A DNA stretch of 43,668 nucleotides from Pseudomonadales bacterium (GCA_023256835.1 JALREE010000146.1:1-43668), one strand, 5' to 3'. Counted from the first letter of the stretch, positions 1 through 10,283 are shown. Notes: generated by a model from the letters alone, not told the origin. Numbers and translations: made by a program.

Positions 1-732
1 TGGGTGTTCAACTGCAACGCTCCCGACGAGGGCAACATGCACACGTTGCTCCACTGGGCGAACGACGAGCAGAAGGAGAAGTACCTGAAGCCGTTGTTAA
101 AGGGTGTCTCGTCGTCGTGCTTCGCGATGACGGAACCCGAAGTCGCCGGCTCGGACCCGACTCTCATCCAGACGCACGCGATCAAGGACGGCGACGAGTG
201 GGTCATCAACGGCCACAAGTGGTTTATCTCGGGTGCGCGCCGCGCCAAATTCGCCATCCTCATCGCACGCACAGAACTCGACGTGCCGCCGGGCTCGCGC
301 GGGGCGAACACCGCGTTCATCGTCGACATCCCGACGGAGGGCTGGAACGACGTGCGCGAGGTGGAGACTATGCACGGCTCCACGGGTCACTCCGAGATCG
401 TCATCAGCGACCTGCGCGTGCACGACCGGCAGGTGCTCGGCGGGCGCGGCAACGGGCACAGGCTCGGCCAGTACCGCCTGGGGCCGGCACGCCTGGCGCA
501 CTGCATGCGCTGGATCGCCCAGGCCGAGACGGCGCTCGACATGATGGTCGACCGCTCGCTGAACCGCTACTCGCACGGGTCGTACCTGGCCGAGAAGCAG
601 GGCGTCCAGTGGATGATCGCCGACTCCACGATGGAGCTGTACCAGTGCAAGCTGATGGTGCTGCACGCCGCGTACCTCATCGACAAGGGCGTGGACTTCC
701 GCAACGAGGTCTCCATGGCCAAGCACTTCGTG
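1..732 (+). pseudogene. Acyl-CoA dehydrogenase (ACAD10/11-like) fragment, truncated at the window edge and at the fusion junction
   Basis: Translation NCNAPDEGNMHTLLHWANDEQKEKYLKPLLKG...SSCFAMTEPEVAGSDPT...VINGHKWFISGA...GNGHRLGQYRLGPARLAHCMRWIAQAETALDMMVDRSL...VSMAKHFV is typical of acyl-CoA dehydrogenases. The C-terminal part of the fold is absent and the frame continues into an unrelated protein. Confidence 0.85.
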
Positions 733-3700
733 GAGGATCGCATCCCCGATCTCGAGCAGCGTCTGCTGACCTCGCTGGAATTCACCTCGGACGAACAGGG
801 TGCCGGCCGCTCCGGCGTCTCCAGCCAGTTCGTGCGGCAATTGTGGGCGGACGCCGAGGCTCATGTGCAGGAGCAGCAGGCCCGCGTCGAGCAGGTGGCC
901 GAATCGAAGGCACCCTGGATATCCCTTGGCGCCGCGACGGCTGCCTTCGGGGTCGCCGTGCTGGCCTTGATGCTGTCCGAAGTCATGCTGTCGGCAGCCA
1001 GTCGACTGTTCTGGCCTTTCACGGCCGAACCGCAGGCCGAGATCGCAGTGCAGGAGCAGCCGCGCGAGATCCTGATCAGCCTGGAGCCAGGCGACATCGC
1101 CATGCAGCGTGGCGAATCCGCGACCATCGTGGCTCGCGTCACCAATGCCATGCCGAGCGAGATCCAGCTGCGCATCCAGAGCGACAACGTCAATTGGCAG
1201 GACCTGAGCATGCCGCAGGAAGCCAGCGGCAGTGACAGCGCCAGCTACAGCTACTTCCTGCCGTCCGTGCAGGAGAGCCTGGTGTACTACGTCAACTTCG
1301 AGCAGAACGGCGAACAGCGCTCCGAGCAATTCCGCATCACTGTCTACGACCTGCCCAGGGTCGAGAAGATCGACGTGGCCTATGCTTACCCCGACTACAC
1401 CGGCATCGCGGACAACACCGAAGAGGACGCCGGTGACATGATGGTGCCCGAAGGCACCCAGGTCAGCCTGCAGGTCAGCTTCAACAAGGCCATCGAGACA
1501 GCCAGCATCGAATTCCAGGAAGGTTCCGGTTACAGCAGCATACCCCTGAGCATCGATGGCAGCACGGGCACGGCCAGTTTGACGGTCGCGCAGGACGGGG
1601 TCTATCGCATCGTCGCCCGGGACTTCGAGGATCTGGAAAGCAAGGACCCGGCCGATTACTACATCCGCGCCATTCCCGACATGCCGCCCGAACTGGCGCT
1701 GCGCAGCCCGGGACGCGACACCGACGTGATGCCGCTGGAGGAAGTGGTGCTGGAGGTCGATGCCAGCGACGACTACGGCCTGAGCGAATTCAACCTGCAT
1801 TACAACGTGGTGGGCAGTGATGAAGTGGCCGTGGACTTCCTGCCGCCGGAGCAGACCCGCAGTATCTCCGGCGCCGAGATGCTCTATCTTGAAGACCTCG
1901 GCGTGGCTCCGGGTGACTTCGTCAGCTACTACCTCACCCTCGCGGACAACAATGGCCTGACGGGGCCAGCCCAGGTCGTGTCCGACATTTATTTCCTGCA
2001 GGTCATTCCCACTGACCAGGAGTTCCGCCGTGCCGGCGGGCAGCAAGGCGGGGGGGGTGGCGGTGGCGGACAGCAAGGCGGCGAGAGCAGTGCCCTGGTG
2101 ACCCTGCAGAAGGACATCATCGCGGCCACCTGGAAGCTGCGCAATGTGCCCATCGACACCGATCCGGCCACGCTGGCCGAGGATATCCGCATCATCGCCG
2201 AATCTCAGGCCGAGGCGACCACACGGGCGCAGCAGTCCATCGACCGTCTGGCGGAACGACTGAATTTCTCCGATGACAGTTATGACAATGCGGTGATGAA
2301 CCTGCAACTGGCCATCGAGCAGATGAATCTGGCCATTGCCGAACTCGAGAAGCAGCAGGTCACCAGCGCCCTCAAGCCGGAACAGGTGGCCCTGCAGTAC
2401 GTGCTCAAGGCGGAGGCCGAGATCAATCGCACCGACATCAGCACCCAGCAGGCGGGTGGTGGCGGGGGAGGCGGCGGTGCGCAGCAGGAACGCGAGGATC
2501 TGCGCGAGCTGTTCGAGATGGAAATGGGCCAGCTCGAAAACCGTTACGAAACCCCGCAAAGTGCCGGTGGCGGCGGCGCCCAGGCCACTGAGGAAGAGAA
2601 CAAGCTGGAGGAGCTGGCACGTCGCCAGGAGGGGCTCACCCGCGCGCAGCGTGATCTGGCGCGACGTCTGGAAGCCATGAACGAAGAGCAGCGCCGACGC
2701 GAGCTGGAGCGGCTGCAGCGTGAGCAGGAGCAGCTGTCTCAGGAAGTGCAGCAACTGGCGCAGCAGCTCTCGCGCCAGCAGGGCGGACAGCGCAGCCAGC
2801 AGAGTCAGCAGCAGCCCGGCCCCCAGGGGCCGCAGGGCGGACAGGTCGGCCAGTCCCAGCAGTCCGGACAGTCGCAGCAGAGCGGGCAATCCCAGCAGGC
2901 CGGCGCTTCCGGCGGCCAGTCATCGCCAGAGCAGCAGGGCGGACAGCAGACTGCCCAGCAGTCCGGGGGACAGAGCGGGCAGAGTCAGCTGGAGCGTGCC
3001 GCGCAGCAAATGGCTGAAGCCGCGCAGGCAGAATCGCCAGCCCAGGCAGCCGCCCGCAGTCAGCGTGCGCTGGAGAGCCTGCGCGAGCAGCAGCGCCAGA
3101 TGCGCGCCGAGCAGACCACGTCCGTGAGTCAGTTGGCGCAGAATGCCGCGCAGCGCGGCCAGCAGTTGCTCGAGGATCAGCGTGAGTTGCAGCAGGCCCT
3201 GGAGGCCGCCAATCGCGAGCAGGGTCTGGGCCAGACCCGGCAGACGGCCCGTGGCGACGAGGAATTGCAGGCACTGGTGGCGGAGCAGCAGCAGCAGCGC
3301 CGCGAGCTGGAAGAGATCGAGAAGATGCTGCGCGCCATCATCGCGCGCGGTGAAGCCGAGGATCAGCAGTTGCTGTCCCAGGCCCAGCAGGCCAGCCGCG
3401 CCATTCGTCCGCTGCGCGAGACCATGGACACCAGTGGCCGCGTCCTGAGCAATGGCATGGTCAATCTGGCGGTCGATCTTGAACGCGAGGTCGGTGACTC
3501 CCTGGAGGAACTGGGCGCCAGTCTGCAGGCCATGAACTCTGCCAACCAGCCGCGCTCTGCCGATCCGATCCAGCAGGCGGCACGCGACGCGGCGGAACTG
3601 ATGGAGCAGATGCAGGCCCTGCAGAATCAGGTGCAGGCCTTGAACGGCGGCAATCAGAGTGAAGCGTCCGTCGCCCAGATGCGGCAGCAGCTGGAACGCT

Positions 3701-4197
3701 CGCAGCAACTCTCCCAGCAACTGGCCGAACAGCTGCAACAGCAGCAGATGGCCGAGCGCACCGCAGCCCAGCGCGGCCAGCTGGCCCAGGGTGGTCAGCC
3801 CGGTCAGCAGGGGCAGCAGGGGCAACAGAGCCAGGGCGGACAGCAGTCCGGCGGTCAGCAGGGACAGGCGCAGCAGGGCCAGAATGCCGGTGGCGGCGAT
3901 GGCCGTCCCGGCACGGGCGGCACCACACTGGCGCTGGGCAATGCCCGCTCGATTCGCAGTGAGATCACCCGTCAGGGCATCGAGGATTTCCTGAGTCAGC
4001 CGGAACTGTTCGAGGCCCTGCTGCAGCCGATCATGGAACTGGAAGCCGCACTGCGGGCGCAGGCCGAGCTGGACCGCATCAATCAGAAACTCTACGCCTC
4101 GGCTGACGAAGACGTACCTGATCAATACCGCCGCCTTGTCGAGGAGTATTATCGCGTGCTGTCCGAGAACAACGGGGCGGGCGGTACGGCACCCTGA
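733..4197 (+). CDS. DUF4175-type envelope protein, N-terminally truncated by the fusion; Q/G-rich, coiled-coil C-terminal half
   Basis: From about IPDLEQRLLTSLEF onward: TM segment (WISLGAATAAFGVAVLALML), beta-rich domain (YPDYTGI...), then long Q/E/R coiled coil with SQQSGQ and poly-Gly tracts. Position next to VWA/MoxR/DUF58 genes fits DUF4175. Confidence 0.75.
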   Translation, partial: EDRIPDLEQRLLTSLEFTSDEQGAGRSGVSSQFVRQLWADAEAHVQEQQARVEQVAESKAPWISLGAATAAFGVAVLALMLSEVMLSAASRLFWPFTAEPQAEIAVQEQPREILISLEPGDIAMQRGESATIVARVTNAMPSEIQLRIQSDNVNWQDLSMPQEASGSDSASYSYFLPSVQESLVYYVNFEQNGEQRSEQFRITVYDLPRVEKIDVAYAYPDYTGIADNTEEDAGDMMVPEGTQVSLQVSFNKAIETASIEFQEGSGYSSIPLSIDGSTGTASLTVAQDGVYRIVARDFEDLESKDPADYYIRAIPDMPPELALRSPGRDTDVMPLEEVVLEVDASDDYGLSEFNLHYNVVGSDEVAVDFLPPEQTRSISGAEMLYLEDLGVAPGDFVSYYLTLADNNGLTGPAQVVSDIYFLQVIPTDQEFRRAGGQQGGGGGGGGQQGGESSALVTLQKDIIAATWKLRNVPIDTDPATLAEDIRIIAESQAEATTRAQQSIDRLAERLNFSDDSYDNAVMNLQLAIEQMNLAIAELEKQQVTSALKPEQVALQYVLKAEAEINRTDISTQQAGGGGGGGGAQQEREDLRELFEMEMGQLENRYETPQSAGGGGAQATEEENKLEELARRQEGLTRAQRDLARRLEAMNEEQRRRELERLQREQEQLSQEVQQLAQQLSRQQGGQRSQQSQQQPGPQGPQGGQVGQSQQSGQSQQSGQSQQAGASGGQSSPEQQGGQQTAQQSGGQSGQSQLERAAQQMAEAAQAESPAQAAARSQRALESLREQQRQMRAEQTTSVSQLAQNAAQRGQQLLEDQRELQQALEAANREQGLGQTRQTARGDEELQALVAEQQQQRRELEEIEKMLRAIIARGEAEDQQLLSQAQQASRAIRPLRETMDTSGRVLSNGMVNLAVDLEREVGDSLEELGASLQAMNSANQPRSADPIQQAARDAAELMEQMQALQNQVQALNGGNQSEASVAQMRQQLERSQQLSQQLAEQLQQQQMAERTAAQRGQLAQGGQPGQQGQQGQQSQGGQQSGGQQGQAQQGQNAGGGDGRPGTGGTTLALGNARSIRSEITRQGIEDFLSQPELFEALLQPIMELEAALRAQAELDRINQKLYASADEDVPDQYRRLVEEYYRVLSENNGAGGTAP

Positions 4198-4199
4198 CG

Positions 4200-6509
4200 A
4201 TGAATTTCATTCTGGACCAACACTATCTGGAGGCTATCGCGCAGGGGCGTTTCACCTTTGCCTACGGCCTCAGTCCCTGGCTCGCGCTGCTGCTCGTGGT
4301 GGCGCTTGTCGGCGTGGTCTGGTGGTCCTATCGCAAGACCACTCGCGCACTCTCGCCGGCCTGGAAGACGGGCCTGATCACGCTGCGCTCGCTGGTACTG
4401 ATCCTGCTTTTCGTCTGTCTGCTGCGGCCCGTGGTCACCACAGAGCAGGTCGTGCCGCAGGAGACCTATCTCGCCATCCTGGTCGATGACTCCCAGAGCA
4501 TGAGCATTCCCGATCTGGCCGGCTCGCAGACCCGGGCGGCGGCCGTCAGCGATCTGCTGTATGGCGATGCCGGCATCGTCGAGGGTCTCGGCGACACTTT
4601 CCAGGTGCGCACCTTCCGTTTCGACAAGAACACCCAGCGCGTCTCCGAGCCCGGTGCCCTCACGGCAGCGGGCACAGCCTCGTCGCTCGATCAGGCGCTG
4701 CAGTACGTGGACGAGCAGCTGAGCGGTCTGGCCCTGGGGGGCGTCCTGCTCATCAGCGACGGTGCCGACAACGAAGGCGTCGACCCGCTGCCGCGCGCCC
4801 AGAGCTTCGGCGCTCGCGAAATTCCGGTGTTCACCGTGGGCGTGGGGCAGGAGAACATTCCCCGCGATGTGGGCATCGTCGACGTGGTGGCGGCCAAGAC
4901 GGTGCTGGAAGGCTCGGTCTTCAATGTGGACATCGCCCTCAGCAACCAGGGCTATGCCAATCGTTCCGTCGAAGTCGCCGTGCTGGATGGCGAGACGGTG
5001 GTGACCACGCAGCAGGTGGTGCTGGGCGACGACAATTCCACGCGTCGCGTCAGCATCGAGCTGGAGCCGGAGCGGCGCGAGGCCATCGTCTATACGCTGC
5101 AAGTCGCGGAACAGGAAGACGAGATCGTCCTGCAGAACAATCGCTACAGCTTCCTCGTCGACAACTCCGAACGCCCGGCGCTGGATGTGCTCTACGTCGA
5201 CGGACACCCGCGCAACGAGTACAAGTTCATCCGCCGCGCCGTGGAGGGCGACACCTCGCTGCGTCTGGCCACCTATCTGCAGACGGGGCCGGGCAAGTTC
5301 TACCGCCAGGGCATCGAGTCTGCGCTGGAGCTGTCTGCCGGGTTTCCCACCACGCGCGAGGAACTCTATCAGTACGAGGCGGTGATCCTGGGCGACATCG
5401 ACCGCGACTTCCTCACTGACGAGCAACTGGAAATGCTGCAGGACTTCGTTGCCGAGCGCGGCGGCGGCCTGCTGGTGGCCGGCATGCTGCAGGACGAGTT
5501 CGTCGACACCGTGCTGGCCGACATCCTTCCCGTGACCCTGGTGCCCTCCACCGTGCTGCCGCAGAACCTGCAGGGCGGCATCACGCGCGGCACCCATCTG
5601 ACCGGCGAGATCTTCACGCCGAAGCTCACCACGGCGGGCGAGTTCTCCGAGCTGCTGCGCCTGCACAGCGACGATGCCGAGAACCGTCGCCTCTGGGCTG
5701 CCATGCCCGATCTGCAGGGCGCCTATGTCACCGGGCGCGCCAAGCCCGGCGCCACGGTGCTGATGGAACACAATGCGCTGCAGTTCCAGAACCAGGCGCT
5801 GCCCATCATCGCCATGCAGCGCTATGGCAGCGGTCGCAGCATGACCATCACCAGTGCCAGCACCTGGCGCTGGCAGATGATGATGCCCGCCGAGGACCAG
5901 TCCCACGAACGCGTCTGGCGTCAGCTGCTGCGCTGGCTCTCGGTGTCAGCGCTCGAGCGCGTCACCGTCGAGTTCGATCGCGAGTTCTATCACGTGGGCG
6001 ACACTGTCGAAGTCACCGCCACCGTGCGCGACATCAATTATCAGCCCGACAACAAAGCCTCCGTCTGGGTGCATCTGACCGGGCCACAGGGGGAACTGCT
6101 GGATGCCGCCATGGAGTGGGACATCGACCGCGACGGCGTCTATCGCACCAGTTTCGAGGTGCAGAACGAGGGCGTATTCAATCTGCTGGTGGATGTGCCC
6201 AGCGCCGCCGGCGAGGCGGATCGCAGCGACACCGAGCGCATGAGCGCCTTCGTTGTCACGCCTTCGCTGCGTGAGTTCACCTCCGCCGGCCGTGACACCG
6301 CGCTGCTGCAGCGCATCGCCGAGGTCAGCGCCGGGCGTTACTACGACCTGGAGCAGTCGTCCTCGCTGGTGAACGACATCACCTACACGCCGAACGCCTA
6401 CTCCGTGGAGGTGCAGGAAGACTTGTGGGACACCCCGGCCCTGCTGTTCCTGCTGATTCTGTTGCTGTGCGCCGACTGGGTCGCACGTCGATTCAAGGGC
6501 TTGTCATGA
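4200..6509 (+). CDS. Membrane protein with VWA domain (MIDAS DDSQS) and glutamine-amidotransferase-like domain
   Basis: Two N-terminal TM segments; LAILVDDSQSMS; GVLLISDGADNEG; DVLYVDGHPRNEYKFIRRA; AERGGGLLVAGM; C-terminal TM. Starts 2 nt after the upstream stop. Confidence 0.85.
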   Translation: MNFILDQHYLEAIAQGRFTFAYGLSPWLALLLVVALVGVVWWSYRKTTRALSPAWKTGLITLRSLVLILLFVCLLRPVVTTEQVVPQETYLAILVDDSQSMSIPDLAGSQTRAAAVSDLLYGDAGIVEGLGDTFQVRTFRFDKNTQRVSEPGALTAAGTASSLDQALQYVDEQLSGLALGGVLLISDGADNEGVDPLPRAQSFGAREIPVFTVGVGQENIPRDVGIVDVVAAKTVLEGSVFNVDIALSNQGYANRSVEVAVLDGETVVTTQQVVLGDDNSTRRVSIELEPERREAIVYTLQVAEQEDEIVLQNNRYSFLVDNSERPALDVLYVDGHPRNEYKFIRRAVEGDTSLRLATYLQTGPGKFYRQGIESALELSAGFPTTREELYQYEAVILGDIDRDFLTDEQLEMLQDFVAERGGGLLVAGMLQDEFVDTVLADILPVTLVPSTVLPQNLQGGITRGTHLTGEIFTPKLTTAGEFSELLRLHSDDAENRRLWAAMPDLQGAYVTGRAKPGATVLMEHNALQFQNQALPIIAMQRYGSGRSMTITSASTWRWQMMMPAEDQSHERVWRQLLRWLSVSALERVTVEFDREFYHVGDTVEVTATVRDINYQPDNKASVWVHLTGPQGELLDAAMEWDIDRDGVYRTSFEVQNEGVFNLLVDVPSAAGEADRSDTERMSAFVVTPSLREFTSAGRDTALLQRIAEVSAGRYYDLEQSSSLVNDITYTPNAYSVEVQEDLWDTPALLFLLILLLCADWVARRFKGLS

Positions 6510-7564
6510 TGCATGCGATGCGCAGATCGTTTCGACGAAAGCTTGCACGGGGCCTGACACTGGGTCTCAGTGTGCTGGCCACTTCGGCGCTTGCCCAGAG
6601 CGGGGACCAGGAAGACGTCTGGTTCCGCGGCGGGCCCGAGGCGGCGCGGCATGCCCTGATCATCACGGGAGCTGCGGCTTCGGACGAGATCCGCGCCCGC
6701 TTCTCGCAATGGTCCAATGCGCTGCATGACGTGCTGGCGCGCGACTATGGCTACAGCTCCGACACCATCACGCTGCTTCTGGACGACGGCAGCACGGCGG
6801 GCACGAACCCGCGCGTGGATGGCAGTTCGCGGCGCGAGGACATCGAGGCGGCCGTGAACCGGCTCCAGCAGACTCTTGCAGCCGGAGATCAGCTCACCAT
6901 CGTCATGATCGGCCACGGCTCCTCGTCGGACGCCGCCGCCAAGTTCAACATCGTCGGGCCCGACATCACCGGCGCCGAGTTCGCCACGCTGCTGGCCGCG
7001 TTCCGGCAGCAGGATCTCGTGGTCATCAATACGACGAGCGGCAGCTTCGAGTTCTCGGCGGCACTGGCCGCGCCGGGGCGTGTCATCCTCTCGGCCACGC
7101 GTACGCGCGCCGAGCGCTACGACCCGATGTTCGCCCGTTATCTCATCGAGGCGCTCGATGCCCGTACTGGCGATCGCGACAAGAATGGCCGCGTCTCCGT
7201 GCTGGAAGCCTGGACCTTCGCCAGCCAGAGCGTGCAGGGCTGGTATTCCGAACAGGGCCGGCTGCCGACGGAGCGTTCGGTGATTGATGACAACGGCGAT
7301 GGCAATTTCAGCCTGGAGCCCTCGGCCAGCGCCGGGGATGGCAGCCTTGCCGAGATCGCCTATTTCGACAACCACAGCGCCGGGCCGCAGAAGAGCTCGC
7401 CTGAGGCGCGTGCCCTGCTGGCCGAGATGCAAGAGCTGGAACGCGCGATCTTCCTGCTGCGCGGCCAGAAGGCCAATTATCTGGAAGAGGACTACTGGAC
7501 CAGGATGGAAACTCTGTTGATCGATCTGGCAAGAAAGACAGGACGGTACCATGAACTTCCCTGA
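6506..7564 (+). CDS. Secreted caspase-like (C13/C14-type) protein lacking a recognisable catalytic Cys
   Basis: Signal peptide (LTLGLSVLATSALAQ); HALIITGA...; HG motif in IVMIGHGSSSD; VVINTTSGSFEF at the expected catalytic-Cys segment; ATRTRAERYDP. ATGA overlap with the upstream stop. Confidence 0.65.
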   Translation: MMHAMRRSFRRKLARGLTLGLSVLATSALAQSGDQEDVWFRGGPEAARHALIITGAAASDEIRARFSQWSNALHDVLARDYGYSSDTITLLLDDGSTAGTNPRVDGSSRREDIEAAVNRLQQTLAAGDQLTIVMIGHGSSSDAAAKFNIVGPDITGAEFATLLAAFRQQDLVVINTTSGSFEFSAALAAPGRVILSATRTRAERYDPMFARYLIEALDARTGDRDKNGRVSVLEAWTFASQSVQGWYSEQGRLPTERSVIDDNGDGNFSLEPSASAGDGSLAEIAYFDNHSAGPQKSSPEARALLAEMQELERAIFLLRGQKANYLEEDYWTRMETLLIDLARKTGRYHELP

Positions 7565-10253
7565 GCGCTCCGCACTTCGTGTTGCCCTTCGCCCCCTGAG
7601 CCTGTGCCTGCTGCTGCAGGCCTCCCTGCTGGCCCTGCCGGCCACGGCTCAGGAACCCATCGTCCAGATGCAGCCGGCGCTCGAACGGGCGGAGGAGCTG
7701 CTGCAGTCCGGCTCCTATCTTGCGGCCATCGAGCTGTTCCAGCGTGTCGACGGCCTCGATGAGGAAGCCGGCTTGCTGGGCCTGAGCAAGGCCCTCGCCC
7801 AGACGGGTGAATACGAGCGCGCCATCGAGGCCCTGGAAGACGCCATCTCCGATTACGCCGCCTCGGCCCGCCTCGCGACGCAGCTGGCGGAACTCAAGCG
7901 CGCCACTGGTCAGTCCGCCGAGGCGCTGCAGATCCTGGAAGCCGTCGTCACCGGCAACACAACGCCGCCGGTGCGCGCCCTGGTGCAGTACGGCAGTCTT
8001 CTGCAGTACACGGGACGTCGCGACGAGGCCCGGGTGCAACTCGAGGCGGCGATCGGCCGCTACGATGCCGGCCTGGTGTTCGACGCCGAGGAAATTGCCA
8101 TGGTGGCGCAGGCCAGCTGGCTGCTCGACCGCTTCCATGACGCCAACAGCCTGTTCACTGAGGCCGTGCGTCTGGACGCGCAGAACCTGGAAGCCCAGGT
8201 GCTGTGGGGCGATCTGTTCATGGAGAAATTCAATGTCGTGGACGCAGAACAGTCCTACAACGCCGCCCTGGAGATCAACCGCCGCTACACCCCCGCGCTG
8301 GTGGGGCAGGCGAAGATCAGTGGCGGCGAGCGTTCCCTGGCCTTCGCCCTCGATGTAAACCCGAACGATGTCGCCGCGCTGGAGACCATGGCGACATTGC
8401 TGGCCATGAACGACCGCGCCGAGGAGGCGGTGGAGTACGTCGAGCGCGCGCTGGAGGTGAATCCGGAATCCCTCAAGTCCCTGAGCATCCTGGCTGCCCA
8501 GGCCGCTCTGCACGAGCGTTTCGACGAGTTCGCCGAGCTGGAGGCCCGGGTGAACGCCTTCAGCCCGGGCAATGCCCGCTTCTACGGCGATCTGGCCGAC
8601 GCCTTCGGCAATGCCTATCGTTTCACCGAGGCCGTGGGCTATGCCGGGCAGGCCGTGGCCGCCGACCCTAACTACTGGCAGGGTCACACCCTGCTCGGCA
8701 CCAATCTGATTCGTCTGGGCCAAGAAGAAGAGGGCCGCGTGGCCCTGGAACTGGCCTTCGACAACGACCCCTTCAACGTGATGACCTCCAACATGCTCAA
8801 GGTCTTCGACACCCTGGAGGAATACGCCACGCTGCGCACGGAGCATTTCGAGGTGCGCATGAGCCAGCGCGACGCCCGCGTGCTGTGGCCCTACATGGCA
8901 CCCCTGCTGGAGGAGAGCTGGGCCACTCTGACCGCCAAGTACGGCTTCGAGCCCGAGGCGCCGGTACTGGTGGAAGTCTTCGAACGCACCGATGACTTCG
9001 CGGTGCGCTCCGTTGGCCTGCCCGACATCGGACCGCTGGTGGGCATCTGTTTCGGCAAGGTGGTCACGCTGATCTCGCCGCAGACTCTGGATGCCAACTG
9101 GCAGGAAATTCTCTGGCACGAACTGGTGCACGTCTTCACCCTGCAGATGACCAACAATCGCATGCCGCGCTGGCTCTCCGAGGGTATCTCGGTGTGGGAG
9201 GAACGCGAGGCACGGCCCGAGTGGGGACGTCGTCATGGCATGGAGCTGGTGCGCGCCGCCCAGCAGAACAAGCTGCTGCCAGTGAGCAATCTCAATGCCG
9301 GCTTCACCGGTGCGGACAGTAATGAGGATCTGGGCTTCGCCTACTTCCAGTCCTACCTGGTGGTGGACTACATCTCCCAGGAATACGGCTTCGACAAGCT
9401 GATCGAACTGATCAAGCAGTACGCCCTCATCAAGGAAGAGTCGGCGATGTTCGAGACGGTGTTCGCCATGTCCATCGATGATTTCGATGCGGGTTTCCGA
9501 GCCTGGGTCGACCGCCGCGTGCAGGAGATCAATGTCTACGTGCATACCGAGGATGCTGCCGACGAAGGCGCCGCCCATGGCCACGGTCAGCGCGAGAATT
9601 CCAGTGCCGTGATGGCCGAGCTGTACAACAACGCCTCGCTCAAGCAGCACATGCGTCAGCGCGTGCAGGACCAGCCGCGGGACTTCCAGGCCCATCTGCA
9701 ACTGGGCATCGTGCTGTTCAAGGAAGAGGCCTTCGACGAGGCCAAGGTGCATCTGCAGATCGCCCACGACATCCTGCCGGATTATTCCGGCTACCCGAGC
9801 CCCTCCCTGGTTCTGTCGCAGATCTACGAGCGCGAGGGCAATCAGGCGGCCCGTCTGGAGCAGCTGCGCATCATGCTGCAGAACCAGCAGCATGACGATG
9901 ATTCCACCGTGCTGCTGGCCACGGCGGCGCTGGAGAGCGGCGATCTGGAGAGCGCCCGTTACTACATGGATCGCGCCCTTGCCATCACCCCTTACCGTCT
10001 GGATGTGCACCGCATCGGGGCCGAGATCGCCCGTCGGCAGAATGACCCGCATATGGCGGTACGTGAACTGGAAGTGCTGGTGGATCTGGACGTGAACGAT
10101 CCGGTGGAAGCCCGCACCGATCTGGCCGAGGCGTATCTGGCCAATGGTCAGGCACCGGAGGCACGGCGCAACATCCTGAATGCGCTGGAGATCGCGCCGA
10201 GTTATCTGCGTGCCCAGCAAGTATTGCTGCAGGCGGTGGATGCCACGCAGTGA
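7551..10253 (+). CDS. TPR-repeat protein with gluzincin (peptidase MA-like) HExxH domain
   Basis: Signal peptide; multiple TPR-like helices at both ends; WHELVHVFTLQMTNNRMPRWLSEGISVWEE is HExxH plus a downstream SEG glutamate. Confidence 0.85.
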   Translation: MNFPERSALRVALRPLSLCLLLQASLLALPATAQEPIVQMQPALERAEELLQSGSYLAAIELFQRVDGLDEEAGLLGLSKALAQTGEYERAIEALEDAISDYAASARLATQLAELKRATGQSAEALQILEAVVTGNTTPPVRALVQYGSLLQYTGRRDEARVQLEAAIGRYDAGLVFDAEEIAMVAQASWLLDRFHDANSLFTEAVRLDAQNLEAQVLWGDLFMEKFNVVDAEQSYNAALEINRRYTPALVGQAKISGGERSLAFALDVNPNDVAALETMATLLAMNDRAEEAVEYVERALEVNPESLKSLSILAAQAALHERFDEFAELEARVNAFSPGNARFYGDLADAFGNAYRFTEAVGYAGQAVAADPNYWQGHTLLGTNLIRLGQEEEGRVALELAFDNDPFNVMTSNMLKVFDTLEEYATLRTEHFEVRMSQRDARVLWPYMAPLLEESWATLTAKYGFEPEAPVLVEVFERTDDFAVRSVGLPDIGPLVGICFGKVVTLISPQTLDANWQEILWHELVHVFTLQMTNNRMPRWLSEGISVWEEREARPEWGRRHGMELVRAAQQNKLLPVSNLNAGFTGADSNEDLGFAYFQSYLVVDYISQEYGFDKLIELIKQYALIKEESAMFETVFAMSIDDFDAGFRAWVDRRVQEINVYVHTEDAADEGAAHGHGQRENSSAVMAELYNNASLKQHMRQRVQDQPRDFQAHLQLGIVLFKEEAFDEAKVHLQIAHDILPDYSGYPSPSLVLSQIYEREGNQAARLEQLRIMLQNQQHDDDSTVLLATAALESGDLESARYYMDRALAITPYRLDVHRIGAEIARRQNDPHMAVRELEVLVDLDVNDPVEARTDLAEAYLANGQAPEARRNILNALEIAPSYLRAQQVLLQAVDATQ

Positions 10254-10283
10254 ATCGGCGGGGTGTCCCGCGGAGACGAGTCG

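Noticed and set aside
97-4125. Minus-strand ORFs of 930 aa and 401 aa antisense to the dehydrogenase/DUF4175 region
   Set aside because: Same antisense-frame artefact; no family signature, and no independent start or promoter signal.
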